64,000 nucleotides of DNA. Origin: Physcomitrium patens. Taxonomy: Eukaryota > Streptophyta > Bryopsida > Funariales > Funariaceae. The stretch lies in NCBI RefSeq assembly GCF_000002425.4, contig NC_037275.1, positions 5,387,100-5,451,099 of the forward strand. Reading direction: 5' to 3'. This document shows, piece by piece, positions 24,794-37,150 of the stretch (position 1 is its first letter; the number at the start of each line of letters is the position of its first letter). The notes below the pieces were generated by a model. It did not search any database and was not told the DNA's origin. It saw only the letters and a list, made by a program, of their open reading frames with translations. Position numbers and translations under genes: made by a program.

Positions 24794-27373
24794 ATGGCGG
24801 GCACGGGGTTTTATGAGTCAATTCTTGACAACGATGTCTTCAAGTACTACGCCGATGGAGAGTGGAAGGTATCCTCGTCCGGGAAGTCTGTGGGCATTAC
24901 CAACCCTTCCACCTTGAAGGTGCAATACAAAGTACAAGGTCCGTAATTTCGCCCTCACATTATCCAAATGCACTGTAGTATATCCGTTACCATGCTTGCA
25001 GCATTTGCATAGAACAATGTAAACCTTTGATGCCGACAACGTAGTTTCTCAGGTGATGGGTAATGAGTGGAAAGTAAGTGTGTTCCTGTGATAATCATAT
25101 TTGTTTATCATTTCCAATGTTTGATCTTTTTTCTCTTCTAGGTAACATTGGGGTCTCTCTCTCTCTCTCTCTTGGGTATCTTTAAATTACGACTAGGATT
25201 AGTTCACCATACTGATAGAGAAAGTTTTGGAGATTCATCGAGTGCGAATCCTGATTGCTGATGATCTTGTTGTGCTGCTCCAGCCTGTACTCAGGACGAG
25301 GTGAACAAAGCGGTGGAGAGCGCCCAAGCTGCTCAGAAGATCTGGGCCAAGACACCGCTGTGGAAGCGAGCTGAAGCGCTGCACAGATTTGCTGCAATTT
25401 TAAAGGATAACAAGAACGAAATTGCCGAGGCGCTTGTGAAAGAGATTGCCAAGCCCCACAAGGATGCTCTCACCGAGGTCTGCTTTCCCCTCTAACAATC
25501 ACCCGATTTATCGTTGAACGCAACATTTCATTCTGTGAAATTTCTACGTCTTTTGCGTATTTGTTTCTGGTTTATAAACTGAATGTTACTGGTTGGCGGG
25601 CTTCTGTGTACACAGGTTGTCAGGTCTGGTGATCTCATCTCATACTCAGCCGAAGAAGGTATTAGAATTCTGGCTGAGGGCAAGTTTCTGGTGTCTGACA
25701 GCTTCCCAGGAAACGGAAGAAATAAATACTGCCTTGCATCGAAGGTACCGGAGCTCCTCCATGTGCATCGCGTCTAGCATATTTTTTACGGTTTCGAAGA
25801 AAATTCTATTTCATCTTGAGGATTGAACCCTCGGCTTTATTGACTCGTTTCACAACTGCCTGCAGATTCCTCTTGGTGTGGTTCTTGCTATTCCGCCATT
25901 CAACTACCCTGTTAACCTGGCAGTGTCCAAGATCGCCCCAGCTTTAATTGCAGGAAATGCGGTTGTCCTGAAGCCTCCCACTCAGGGCGCGGTGTCAGCC
26001 TTGCACATGGTGCACTGCCTCCACATGGCAGGGTTTCCCAAGGGGTTGGTTTCTGCAATTACAGGGAAGGGCTCTGAAATCGGAGACCTGATGACCATGC
26101 ATCCTGGCATCAATTGCATCAGGTATAATAGATACCATAACCTCATTCCCAAGCGTCTCAATCTGGATGTGTAATGCTTATTGAAGTTGATTGTATCTCC
26201 AATTTCTAACGACAAGTTTTGATGCGGTCCTGGTGCAGTTTCACAGGAGGAGACACAGGTATTGCAATTTCAAGAAAGGCTGGCATGGTTCCGCTTCAGA
26301 TGGAGCTCGGAGGCAAGGATTGCTGCCTTGTGCTAGAGGACGCGGATCTTGAACTCGCTGCGAACAACGTGATCAAGGGTGGATACTCTTACAGGTTAGG
26401 AACGTGTGTTGCTTTGAATCTGGAATCCTACGATTCGGTCAGTACGTAGGACATGCAGTTCTTTTTTCTTTTTCTCTTGTCTTATTCGAGATTAATAACT
26501 TGAACTGTTGCGGAAACTTGCAGTGGACAACGTTGCACTGCAGTGAAGGTTATCTGTGTAATGGAGTCAGTTGCTGAGGAGCTAGTGTCCAAGATCGTTC
26601 AGAAGATGACGAAGCTTACAGTTGGTATGCCTGAAGATAACTGTGATATCACTCCAGTTGTCAGTCAGTCTTCAGCCAACTTCATTCAAGGTCTTGTCGA
26701 GGATGCACAGGCCAAGGGTGCCAAATTCCATCAGGTACGCTCCACATTCGGAATAGTTTTCCACTGCAATTCATGAAGTTGGCAATTGGCAAGCAGCTCA
26801 CTACTGTGATGTTCCTGCTCCGATCCGCACGCTGGCATCCTATGTTGCTCTGCAGGAGTGGAAGAGAGAAGGAAACTTGATCTGGCCACTTCTTATCGAC
26901 AATGTCACACCTGACATGAGAATCGCGTGGGAGGAGCCCTTCGGACCAGTGATCCCCGTCATCAGGATCAAGACCGTGGAGGAGGGCATTCACCACTGCA
27001 ACGCAAACAACTTTGCTCTTCAGGTGCAACCTACTCCCCACCCAGAAGACAATTCCATCATTCGTGGGATTCATTTTTTAACTGACATTATGCCGAACGA
27101 TCCTGCAGTAACACTCACCTAAATGTTAATTTTGAAATACAGGGATGCGTCTTCACCAAAGACATCAACAAAGCAATTCTGGTCAGTGATGCTATGGAGT
27201 CCGGAACCATTCAAATCAATGCAGCACCTGCAAGAGGGCCAGATCACTTTCCTTTCCAGGGTCTTCGAGACAGTGGAATCGGCTCTCAAGGAATCACCAA
27301 CAGCATTCAGATGATGACGAAGACCAAGAGCACGGTGATCAACCTGCCAAGAAAGTCATACACGATGGGCTAG
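24794..27373 (+). CDS. GAPN: NADP-dependent non-phosphorylating glyceraldehyde-3-phosphate dehydrogenase (ALDH11)
   Basis: Eight coding exons: 24,794-24,938, 25,284-25,477, 25,616-25,744, 25,866-26,122, 26,239-26,394, 26,524-26,734, 26,856-27,023 and 27,143-27,373. All have GT-AG borders and phases that join to 1,491 bases, i.e. 496 residues, the family's usual length. The enzyme oxidises glyceraldehyde 3-phosphate directly to 3-phosphoglycerate, making NADPH in the cytosol and bypassing phosphorylating GAPDH and phosphoglycerate kinase. ALDH landmarks: Asn169 in IPPFNYPVN, the FTGGDTG cofactor-binding turn at 243-249, catalytic base Glu264 in QMELGGKD, catalytic thiol Cys298 in SGQRCTAVK, EEPFGPV near 379, and PFQGLRDSGIG near the C-terminus. 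No transit peptide is seen (starts MAGTGFYESIL). The start is in good context (CAAGATGGCG). No break was found; the gene looks functional. Confidence 0.97.
25154..25173 (+). repeat. (CT)n microsatellite inside GAPN intron 1
   Basis: Ten CT units in the first intron of the coding part (24,939-25,283), over 100 bases before the acceptor. Confidence 0.9.
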
Positions 27374-27724
27374 ATCGCTTGAATCATTATCGGTGGCTGC
27401 ACGGCAGGGGCTAAACTGACCTTCCCCAAGTTTTTCTAGAGGAATATTATCACATCATTCCTGCTGCGGACTAGTTCACTCACTTGAGCACACCTGCTGA
27501 CCGAACATTACATGTTTTTGTGAGTTGTGGCTTGGGATTGCGATCAAAGAGGGATTCATGGAGCCCATGAGCTGGCGTCGTCTTATAGATGGCTCCCCTT
27601 TCGTATACCTAGTCAGGTCGCATGCATCAGCCAGATTGTAGGACAGTTGGGTAGAGATTTGATGAGCATTTATACATGGAGCTGAGGAGTGGCCAGACGT
27701 TGATGAATAGCCCGGTGTAGTGGC

Positions 27725-27730
27725 AATAAA
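27725..27730 (+). terminator. Candidate GAPN polyadenylation signal
   Basis: AATAAA about 350 bases after the stop codon, in sequence still richer in GC than the spacers. It is the only canonical signal I noticed soon after the gene; plant signals are loose, so this is tentative. Confidence 0.4.
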
Positions 27731-27930
27731 TTTCAGACAATATGAACTAGTACATCGGAATTCTACGTCCACCGTTGGAACAAGCATGGACCTTGCACAA
27801 GTAAAGGCGGCGACTTTGCAAAAACCCATTTGTGTCGTTTCAATCTTTTCTTGCTCTTGGTCTTGATCCGTGTCTCCGAACTGATGAATGTTGTGTTTCT
27901 ACCCCAGAGCGATTGGAATTCTAGTTAACT

Positions 27931-28738
27931 GTCAAACTAAAAATGTGAAAATAGAGAAACGATTTCTTGTAGTTGGGTGGGTTTTTCAAATGAGCTGTTT
28001 TGATGCTTTGCATAACTAATTTGTGTCAAAATCTCCAGAAATATGCATGTTATTTTTGTTTTGGTAACCATAAGGATGACATCCATTACCTTAAATTGTG
28101 AGGATGTGTCTTGTGCCATGCATCCTACGAACAGTAAAACTCTTGTTTACATTGAAAAGTTTTACAGTAAATTTATAGTAATAAGTTTATATGCCACTGC
28201 TTTATGATTTCCTTCTTCTTTTTTTTCTTTTATTTATTTTGATAAATTTAGAAAAATATTTAAATAATTTCATGCAAATTCTTTGCTTGATCTAATTAAA
28301 CTTAATAATTTTATTCAGGGAATCTTTTATTATAAGTTTATCCTAAAACTTTCCAAGGTAAATAATGTTTTCTTATTCTGTATGTGTAAGAGCATGTGGC
28401 ATAGAGAGTGTCTATCTAGTAGTTCTCTTTTAAATTTTTTATATAAAATTCTTATAATAATAAACATTTCATTACCACAATCATAAGAATATAATTCATT
28501 TTATTAATATCAATTACCAAACATTGATCAAATCATTCATAGAATAATACCATGTACATAGAAAGGTTGTGGTTTTATTAAGATTAAATAGAATAAGAAG
28601 ATGAATAGTAAATCTTTAGAATTTTTATACCTATGAGTCTACTTTAAAAAGTCATGGTTCAAAAGCATAATATATATGTATATATTTGTGAAGAGAAACT
28701 TTTTAATAAAACCTTCAATACATAGAAATGTCAAGGAT
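27931..28738. other. AT-rich spacer, no gene seen
   Basis: Transition from the gene island to the right-hand transposon block. No domain or RNA gene was recognised. Confidence 0.6.
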
Positions 28739-28850
28739 ATGAATCGTAGGGAATTGAAAGATCAATACACTCTTGTGTCACTTGAAAAGACTAAAAAATT
28801 ACTCAAAGATAGCATAATATTAAACTAGAATGGCCATCTCTTTGGTGCCA
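28739..28850 (-). repeat. G2 3' LTR remnant
   Basis: Minus-strand LTR end, TTGACA border at 28,739 (TGTCAAGG on plus). Only the last 110 or so bases are left; the U3 half is missing and G2's 3' untranslated DNA begins at about 28,853. Confidence 0.65.
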
Positions 28851-28852
28851 CA

Positions 28853-29400
28853 AATACATATAAAGTACAAACAAAAATAAAAGATAAAATGCAATCTTTC
28901 ATGAACTGCATTTCTTTATATCAAGGATTCGATATTCTTCATCTAGGTTTTGATGGATATCGTCATTGAAAGGCATCAACCTTCTTTGCTGTATTTGTAA
29001 GATTCATAACTGACTCCCATGTACATTCATTAATATCATATTTGCACCAATGAACAAGATATACTAATCTATGTCGTTCTTGAGTTTTTTTTAGTTATGC
29101 CTTTATTATTGTATATAACTCAGATAAATAATTCGTCAAATCTTCTAATATATGATTATTAATTTTTGAGAAGTCAAAAATATCATGTTATAGATAATAA
29201 CTATAATTAGAAAAAGATGTTTATTACATAAAAAAATGTATTGTATTATTATAAACAAACTCTACTAACAATAAAATAATTATTCACTTGTCTTATTAAA
29301 AGTTGGTGGTATACTTCAAATACTACTCCAAAACTTGCTTTACATGCTTTGTTTGTCCATCGGTATGAAGATAAAAAGTTGAAGATAGCTTTATGTCCAT
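28853..29400 (-). pseudogene. G2 chromodomain and integrase C-terminal part (broken)
   Basis: Minus-strand reading near 28,970-29,080 gives LEYLVHWCKYDINE-CTWES, clearly the chromodomain of the G4 type (LEYLVHWCGYDINERIWEP). The integrase part is damaged and ends at 29,400 where unrelated DNA begins. Confidence 0.7.
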
Positions 29401-30445
29401 TTAAAAGTAAAGTTTATTCCTCAATCCAAATTATAAGATGGAATCAATTAAGAGTTTTTTTTGTAATTGTTGGTGTGAAGTCGAAGTAGCAAAAACAAGA
29501 ATAAAAGAAGCACAAGACAAAACAATTGGAACAAGTCACAGTCTATTTAATAGATTTTTATCTCATAAAAAATAAAATTAAAAAATAAATAATATTTTTT
29601 AGATATATAATCTTTTTATCTTTTCAATGACATAAAAATCATCTAAATTCAAGTTACTATGAGTAAGTTATGATATATTAAAGATAGAAGGTAAATAATA
29701 GAAAAGTTAAGTGAATAATTTTTATTTTAAGGATAATTTGCTTAAGAGATCAAGAGTTTGAGCCTCACCAAGGCTCACAAGTAGTTTATATGGTTTTCTA
29801 AGAGAAGCCACAAGGCCTTAGTCTTATCCTCCTAACTACCTTTAAGGTGCTACGACCATATGGAACTTGTGCACCTCCATTCTTATAAAGACTATATTAG
29901 CTACTAGTCCTTCTATTTTTTATTAGTAAAACTAATATTTTTACATTTTTGACTTCACCATGGTATTTAAAAATACCTAATTAGCCTCAAAACCTTGTGT
30001 GGCCTTCAAATCTTACTCCATTTCTTCATAATAGCTACCAAAGTAGTAAAACTCATTTTTACCAAAGTCTTGGAAATTATTCTAAAAATTTCTAAAAAAT
30101 TATAAATAAATTATAAAAAGTTCTAAATTTTTTATAATATTTTTATAATATTGATATCAATTTAAATCTATATTTTATTATTTTGATTATTTTTTTAGTA
30201 ATAAAATTAATTCAAATAAACTATAAATCCTATTTTTTATATAATTAACTAAAAATATTAAATCAACTAAGATAATTACTTCTAAGTCTTATTAAGATTC
30301 CATTTTTATAATTAAAATTAAAATTTTCTATTTATCTAACGATTTCTATACTATTCATCATATATTGTGATTTTAATCACTTTAGATGTATCTATTTGTC
30401 CTAAAACAACTGATAAGTTAATTTGATGATTCATAGTCTATTTTT
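29401..30445. mobile_element. Unidentified insertion of about 1 kb within G2 integrase
   Basis: G1 (1,081-1,200) runs straight through this point, whereas in G2 the homology stops at about 29,400 and resumes at about 30,446. The inserted DNA is AT-rich, has a more balanced middle (29,750-29,900; AGTTTGAGCCTCACCAAGGC), no readable protein and no partner in the window. It may be a solo LTR or a non-autonomous element; borders are accurate only to tens of bases. Confidence 0.5.
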
Positions 30446-32000
30446 AAAATCTTACAAAAAAATTCTTTAAAATCTAGATATAAGTTGAATCTCTCTATTC
30501 AATATAATATCTTTGAACAATCTATGATAATGATAGATGTTGATAAGGAAAAGTTTAGTTCTTTCTTCACTAGTGATAGATTTTATACATAATACAAAAT
30601 ATACTATCTTGGTAATGCGATTTACTATCACAAATATAAAATCATACAAATTTGAGACTGAAAGATCCATAATAAAATCCATAGAAATAGAAGACTATAA
30701 TTGTTTTCGATTAGATAACACTTAAAGAAGCTCATAAGATCAAAGACAAGGAATTTTTGATCTTGAACAAATGTCACATAATTGTATAAAGTCTTTAACT
30801 TCCTTTTATATTTGAGGCCACCAAAAATCTCTTGATATTAGTTCCAAAATATCTTATTGTATCCAAAATGTCTAATTGCTAGAAAATTGTGAAAAGCTTG
30901 AAAAACATATAATTATGATTTATCTTTTGAAATATATAATCATCTTTTAAAATAAAGTAAATCATTTTTGAACTCAAACTTAGAAGTTTCACGAGACTTA
31001 GAAGAATTATTTTTAATATCATGAATATGAAGTTTAGAGGACATACTTGATTGAATTTGCTTGAAAAAAGATGAATCAATCATCAATGTTGATTTCATTG
31101 CTCAAAGATGAAAATATTTCAACTTTAAAAAAATTATTTTTTTTAATCAAAAGGTATATTTTTTTTTTATTTAGGTCCAAGATAAGTACGTTTGAAAAGG
31201 ACATCTAACAAATCTTATTGTTTTTTTAAAATTAATAAGTGATCTTGAAATCAAATCTTCATAAAGATATGCTCCAATGGATTTGGCAATAATTCAAAAT
31301 ACATGGTGATATGAAGTATTTGAGATTCTTATGATTTATATATATGATGATTGGATTAGAAGTACCTTCTAAATAATGATGCTATTCTTGAAACAAATCC
31401 ATGATTGCAAAAAGCTTTTTTTGTGGATCTCGTAGTGAATCTCAATTGTTAAAAAAAAAAATTAGAATAAAAAGCTATAAAATAGAAATAATTATTTTTT
31501 TCTATTTATAATAATATTATACTTATAGTAAAATTTGATACATTTTTTTCTTAAAAAATACCTTAAAGAGGTTGATGTAATATTGGTATTAAAATAAATA
31601 TTGTCTTTAAAGCTTCAAAAGATGCTTCAGCTCCTTTAGTCCATTCAAGTTTGTCTTTATATGTCATATATGTAAGAAAAGCAATAATTTAAAAAAAAAT
31701 CTTAATAAAGATCTAATAATAATTAAAAAATTCTCAAAAATATTATACATTTGTAACTATTTTTGGAATCTTCCAATCGATAATAGTCTAGACTTTTTAA
31801 GGATCTAATATAAGGCCATCATTTGAAGTGATGTTTTTTGAGAAGTCAATTTGAGTAGTGTAAAATACATACACTTTTCTATCTTGGCATATAATCTTCC
31901 ATCTTGAAGTTTTTATAGTATGCAATGAATATGTAGTTTGTATTCTTAAAATAGATTTAGATTCTATTCAACTAACAAACAAAAAAGTCATAAAAAACTC
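30446..32000 (-). pseudogene. G2 integrase, RNase H and RT fragments
   Basis: 30,467-30,682 reads MDFIMDLSVSNLYDFIF and continues with IVYFVLCIKSITSEE, matching the integrase core of G3 (MDFIIDLLISHLYNSIF). Its first catalytic Asp is kept. RNase H and RT remnants follow rightwards with many stops. Confidence 0.7.
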
Positions 32001-33800
32001 ACAAAAGATTGGTCCAAATAGTAGTTGACATTCATCTCAAAGATCATTGAAATAATCACAGGAACAATGCTATGGAAGAATATTTACATTCTTCCCTTTA
32101 AAGATATCTTAATAATCTTGGTATAAGATTGGAATGCTATTTGAATTCTTTTATTCATCAAAAATAGATGTAGCATATATAGAAAAAATTGATCTTTTTT
32201 TTTGATGCATGTATGAAAGCTCTTGCACCTATTAATAATAATTTAGTTATATTGGATTTAGTAATTTCTACTTAATTAGCAAGATCTTAGATAAAACTAT
32301 GAAAAAAATTAAGATTACAAAAAGTCCAATCTATTTGAGGATTATCTTCCCTAGCCACAATAATCCTAAAATAACTAAGTTGGTTGGAGATCTAAAAATA
32401 TTTAATATTACTAAGCTATTATGATCTTTAGTTATTATAAATAAAAGAATTATTTTATGGATAATATTTCTAGAGGACGACAAATAACCATCTCTAACTT
32501 CTACATGTATAGATTTATTTTTCTTGTTTAAAACATATTTCTTGTTTTTTAACAAAAGCTTCATCAATAAAATAAATTGAGACTCCTATATCTAATAAGA
32601 CAAAGACTTTGTGATTTTTTGGTCCCAAATAAACTTCTATTATAAAACAAGGTGAGGGATCTGAGGAAAAAATAGGACTATAATTAGATATTATACAAGA
32701 TTCTATTTGAATTGTGTCTATTTTAGTTGGAGAAACTTATTTTTTGATATATTATCCTCTTTAACAACCATACTCTTCATTTTTATGGTTGTATTGCTTC
32801 CTTGGACAATGTTGAGTAGTGTGCTTAGATTCTCTATAATATAAGCATTAACCTTTGTAATGACATTAAGTTTTTTCTTGCTCAGTAAGAGGCTTGAAAC
32901 ATATTATATTAATTTGCATAGATTTGAGTCTTGATGAATAAGCTTCTCTGAATTTTGAAGCTATTGCCATAGTTTGATTTGTACTTCTCTAACCACATCT
33001 TTATTTTTGGCATCTTTCGAAAAATTGATTGTCACATGCAATGGCTTGAGCAATAAATTATTCTAATGAGCTTATTGTTGACATTATCAATAGTAAATCT
33101 TTGATGCTATCTTTTAATTCATATCAATATTGATTGATAAGCTCTTTATCATTTCAATCTACATCACAATGAAGATTTTAGAATTTTACAATGTTTATAA
33201 TAGCAGAACATGATCTTTCTTGTAAAGATATAAATTTTCTCTCTACTATCTTTTCTCAATTATTTTCTTTAAAAGTGGCCATAAATACTTTTAAAAATGA
33301 ATTTAGATTATAGAAAAGATATGAATCTTTTTCTATCAAAGTTAAAAATCAAGAGAGAGAACTTTCAAAGTAAAATATACCTATGAATTCAACTTGAATA
33401 AATTCATTAGGATATTGAAAAGAATGCAACATTAGATAAAGCTTATTTGTTGTAGAAATCTTCAAAATTTTGATCTTATTCTATTAAACTCTTCAAGCAT
33501 ATTAATCCTTGTATCTCTTATATTTAAAATAGTAAGACTTTTTAAATTTAATTATAAGCTTTATTTACTTGCTTCTCTCAATTGTACACCTTCTTTGCTT
33601 ATAATTTGAACTTTATTATTGAAAACTTCTATAGGTGTGGGAATACTACCTCTATAATTTATATTAAGAATATGTGAAATTTCTACCTTCAGAGTATTAA
33701 CAAATTTATGATGATCTATATTAATTATAAATTTATTTTCTTTTTTGGTAACAATAGCATCTATAATTTTTTCTTCCAAAGAAAATTCAAATAAATCTAA
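32001..33800 (-). pseudogene. G2 protease and gag fragments
   Basis: 32,331-32,567 aligns with the protease of G4 (IFRSPTNLVILGLLWL against IIRTPSNPIILGLSWL). 33,561-33,779 gives the gag N-terminus, with MEEKIIDAIVTKKENKF matching IEEKIIDATLDGSENRF in G3. Everything between is broken. Confidence 0.65.
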
Positions 33801-34022
33801 AAATTAAATTAAAAGATGATAATCTACAACTTCTAATATAAAATAAAAATTTATATAAAGTCGAGTAGTCCATTCTCTTCAAAGAAAAAAATCAGTATTA
33901 AAAAATTAAAAGTGAGTTTAAAAGTAGGTAGTTTGCAACCTCCAAAATAAAATAATAGTAGTGTGATAATTTACTTACTTCTAATACAAAATAAAGATAA
34001 TAAATTAGCAATTTTATCAAAT

Positions 34023-34231
34023 TATTAAAGATATGAATCTTAATAAACTAAAAGATCAATACATCCTTATGTCACTTGAAAAGATTAGAAAATTATTAAA
34101 AGATGGTATAATATAAAATTAGAAAGTCTATTGCTAAAGACTAAAAGACTAAAAAGTCTTGAAATAAGACTAAGGCATAGAAAGGCATTGATAAAAGTAA
34201 AGAAGGCTTTAATTTTGCTTCCATATATACT
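34023..34231 (-). repeat. G2 5' LTR, proximal half (cut by G3)
   Basis: It is aligned to the R-U5 half of the family LTR. It stops inside the TATA-like region (CCATATATACT), where G3 starts with TGTCATGG. The break carries the 5-base duplication ATACT at 34,227-34,231, seen again at 59,860-59,864. Confidence 0.85.
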
Positions 34232-35096
34232 TGTCATGGACATATATATTTATTTTAAAACAAGACTAGATTAACTCAAAAATCCAAGATCTTTCTAATT
34301 CACAATAACATAAGACCTCTTCAGAAGATAGGACAAAATAAACTAGAACAAAACTTAGCAAAACTAAACAAAATAAGACATGAAAGATAAAAGTGAGAAA
34401 ATAGAAATAGAACAGAACAAATCTGAACATAAAGATGCAAAATCAAACTTTATTAAGAAAAAGGGTTCAAAGCCATATGTGATTAGATACTCCAAAAAGC
34501 CTTGGCCAGTCTTATTTATACCTTGTCCTATTATCCTAGACTTTCTAGAATGTTCCTAGGTAGTGGACCTCACTTAGATAACCACCTTAAATTCTTTTTC
34601 TAGAAGGTTTCATAGTGGATTACACCTAAATAACTGCCATAAGTCTTTTCTAAAAGATTCTATGGTAGGCCCTATCTAAATAATCATTGTAAATCTTCTC
34701 TAGAATGTTCTACAGTGGATCTTACTTAGTCCACTAACCTAACTTCAATTTTAGAAACTTCCATGGTGCTAATTATCTATATAATTATCTTATATATATC
34801 TTGTTATAATACCTATCTTACAAAGTCAACATGTTTTGGAAGTCCTATAAGACATCACCACATAGCTCTTAGTTCAGAGTATATATAGAAGTAATAATGA
34901 AGCCTTCGTCACTATGTCAATATTTTTTTAGTCTTTAATCTTATTTCAGGACTTTTTAGTCTTTTCATCTTTAATGATAGTTATTTTAATTTAATATTAT
35001 ATCATCTTTGAGTGATATTTTAATATTTTCAAGTGATACAAGAGTGCATTGATATTTTAATTCTTTTGAAGTTCATGTCCTTAACAGTTTGATATG
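34232..35096 (+). repeat. G3 5' LTR with a replaced U3 segment
   Basis: 865 bases against 530 in the 3' LTR. The first about 25 bases and the part from about 34,790 to the TTAACA end match the family LTR. Between them roughly 530 bases of foreign sequence replace about 200 bases of U3. Read on the minus strand the foreign part has four diverged units of about 55 bases (each with TCTAGAA-like and TCCACTAT-like cores), then TATAAATA (complement of 34,513-34,520) and AATAAA (complement of 34,449-34,454). That looks like another LTR lying inverted. Confidence 0.7.
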
Positions 35097-35302
35097 AATG
35101 CTAACTTATTATTCTTGTCTTATTTTAAAAGTGAGTGGATTATCCCACTTCTATTGTTGTATTTTGAAGATTAAAAATTATTCAATTTTAAATAAATTAT
35201 TTAATTTTATAACATTAATTTTTTTCCTTAAAGAGAAAAAATTATCCCTCTTTGTAGAAATTTTCATTTGATATTAGAAGTTATAAATTATCCACTTCTA
35301 AT

Positions 35303-36180
35303 TTGACTTTTGGATTTATTAAGTTATTTGAAATAGAAGAAAAAATCATAGATGCTACACTTGATGGAAGTGAGAATAGATTTGCAACTATTGTAGATCT
35401 TCACAAACTTGTCAATACTCTTAGAATAGAAATTTCATATATCACTAATACCAACCACAAAAGTATTAATCCTAGGCCTATAAAAGAAGTTCAAAATCTA
35501 TAGCAAGAAGTTGTATAATTGAAGGAAGGAAGTAGATCAACCTCACAACCAAATCCATGAAGTTTTGCTTCTACAAGTAGGATAGGGATATATATTAATA
35601 TACTCAATACGTTTGATGGAATGAGATCAAAATTTCAAAGATTGTTGCAACAAGTCAAGCTTTATCTAAAGTTATAATTACTAAATTAGGAGTATAATTA
35701 CCAAAGAAGATAATATAGCAAAAAATGAGCTTTTTGAGTTATAATAGGGACCATGCGGTTGGAATCATGTGCAACTTCTAGTAAAGATCTTATTTTTTCC
35801 TTAGATCTTTCATCTTATTTTATAATAGATGTGTATTTAGGATCTAAAAATCACAAAGTCTTTGTATTATTAGATTCAAGAATTTAATCTATTTTATAGA
35901 TAAAAACTTTATTAAAAAATAAGAAATAGCTTTGATCAAGAAAACTAAATCTGAACATATAGGAGTTATAGATGGTCATATATGTGGAAAAATAAGGATC
36001 ATCTTTTATTATAAATTCAACATCTATTTTTAATAGTCAAAAGATTTGAAGTATTATTTTTAGCTAATATCAAGATTTTAAAGATATTTTTGAAAAAAAA
36101 ATAGAAATATTCTTGCAAAGCATTGATCCTACCATTATTCAACTGATCTATAATGAATTCAACCACTATTTGGACCAATC
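35303..36180 (+). pseudogene. G3 gag and protease remnants
   Basis: The frame 35,303-35,503 holds a gag N-terminus (FEIEEKIIDATLDGSENRF, LVNTLRIEISYI). Downstream, to about 36,180, are short pieces matching gag and protease of the family, with multiple stops and frame changes and much shorter than the 1.5 kb in G4, so internal deletion is likely. Confidence 0.65.
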
Positions 36181-36189
36181 TACAACTTA

Positions 36190-36844
36190 TTGCAAAATGA
36201 GTTGGCTACACTAAAAGAGTACATTGATGAAAATTTGGCTAAAAACTTCATATACTATTCAAAATCTCTAATAGGAGGCCATATTTTATTTGTAAAGAAA
36301 AAAGATGGATCTTTGTCAATGTATGTAGACTATCAAGGACTTAATAAGATCATCATCAAAAATAAGTATCGGCTATCTTTAATTTTAGGAATTTTTGACC
36401 AATTCAATCAAATAAAGATCTATACAAAAATATGTCTACAAGAAGTATACAACCTAGTCTGCATCAAAAAAAAAGATGAGTGGAAGACTACTTTTCAAAC
36501 TAAGTATGGATATTTTGAATATAATGTTATGCATTTTAAACTCACAAATATACTAATTACTATTAAATATCTCATAAATGATATTTTTTATAAATTTCTT
36601 GATGATTTTATTATCTGTTATTTAGACATCATTCTAATCTATTCTAAAAATATAAAAGAATATGAACTTCATATTTATTGTATGTTTAAAAAACTTAGAG
36701 ATATAGGATTATATGCAAAGATAAAAAAGTGTATATTCTACACTACCTAGGTTGATTTCTTAGAATATATTATTTTCAATAAAGAATTAATGATGGATCC
36801 TAAGAAATTCCAAACTTTCATAGATTAGAAGGTCTCAAAAATAG
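36190..36844 (+). pseudogene. G3 reverse transcriptase (broken)
   Basis: An open piece of 186 codons with [22 protein letters not shown] palm YTKICLQEVYN (catalytic Asp of KIDLRGAYN lost to Cys) and YLDIILIYSKN, where the YLDD motif has become YLDI. The polymerase site is thus destroyed twice over. A stop at 36,751 and a foreign segment at 36,845 end it; RNase H is missing. Confidence 0.8.
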
Positions 36845-37150
36845 TTTATATATATAGTTTATATAAAACTTTATATATATAGTTTTATATAAAGTTTAAT
36901 TTATTTAGACAGTCCAATCATGAGATATGAATTGTTGAAGTTTGAAAAAAATTTACCTTAAGGATATATAAGATTTTAGAATATTTTTATCATATTTTAG
37001 ATGATCTTTGATACTTAATGCTTATATATTGGTGTAACTGCCTCTATAAAGATAATTTTATACATAAACTTATTACTTTCATATCTTAAGACTTGATTGA
37101 GCAATTAGTGATAGCTATAAGCCTAATGCTTTCTTAAAGTAAATTTTTTC
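36845..37150 (+). repeat. Foreign repeat X within G3 pol (inverted copy at 59,885-60,160)
   Basis: The segment has no counterpart in G1 or G4 at this place. Its reverse complement is found with moderate divergence at 59,885-60,160 (shared blocks: GATATGAATTGTTGAAGTTT, TTACCTTAAGGATAT, TTGATTGAGCAATTA). It replaces the RNase H part of G3. The family is unknown. Confidence 0.65.

Larger units (their letters stand above)
28739..34231 (-). mobile_element. Decayed Ty3/gypsy chromovirus G2, outermost shell of the nest
   Basis: On the minus strand: 5' LTR remnant 34,023-34,231, leader, gag (about 32,700-33,779), protease (about 32,050-32,700), RT/RNase H (about 31,390-32,000), integrase (30,446-31,100 and 29,080-29,400), chromodomain (about 28,960-29,080) and 3' LTR remnant (28,739-28,850). 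It is the same family as G1 and G3. Its 5' LTR is interrupted at 34,231 by G3; the next bases of the same LTR (CTAAACTAAGAGCTATG) resume at 59,865 after the repeated target ATACT. About 1 kb of foreign DNA lies in the integrase (29,401-30,445). Confidence 0.8.
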
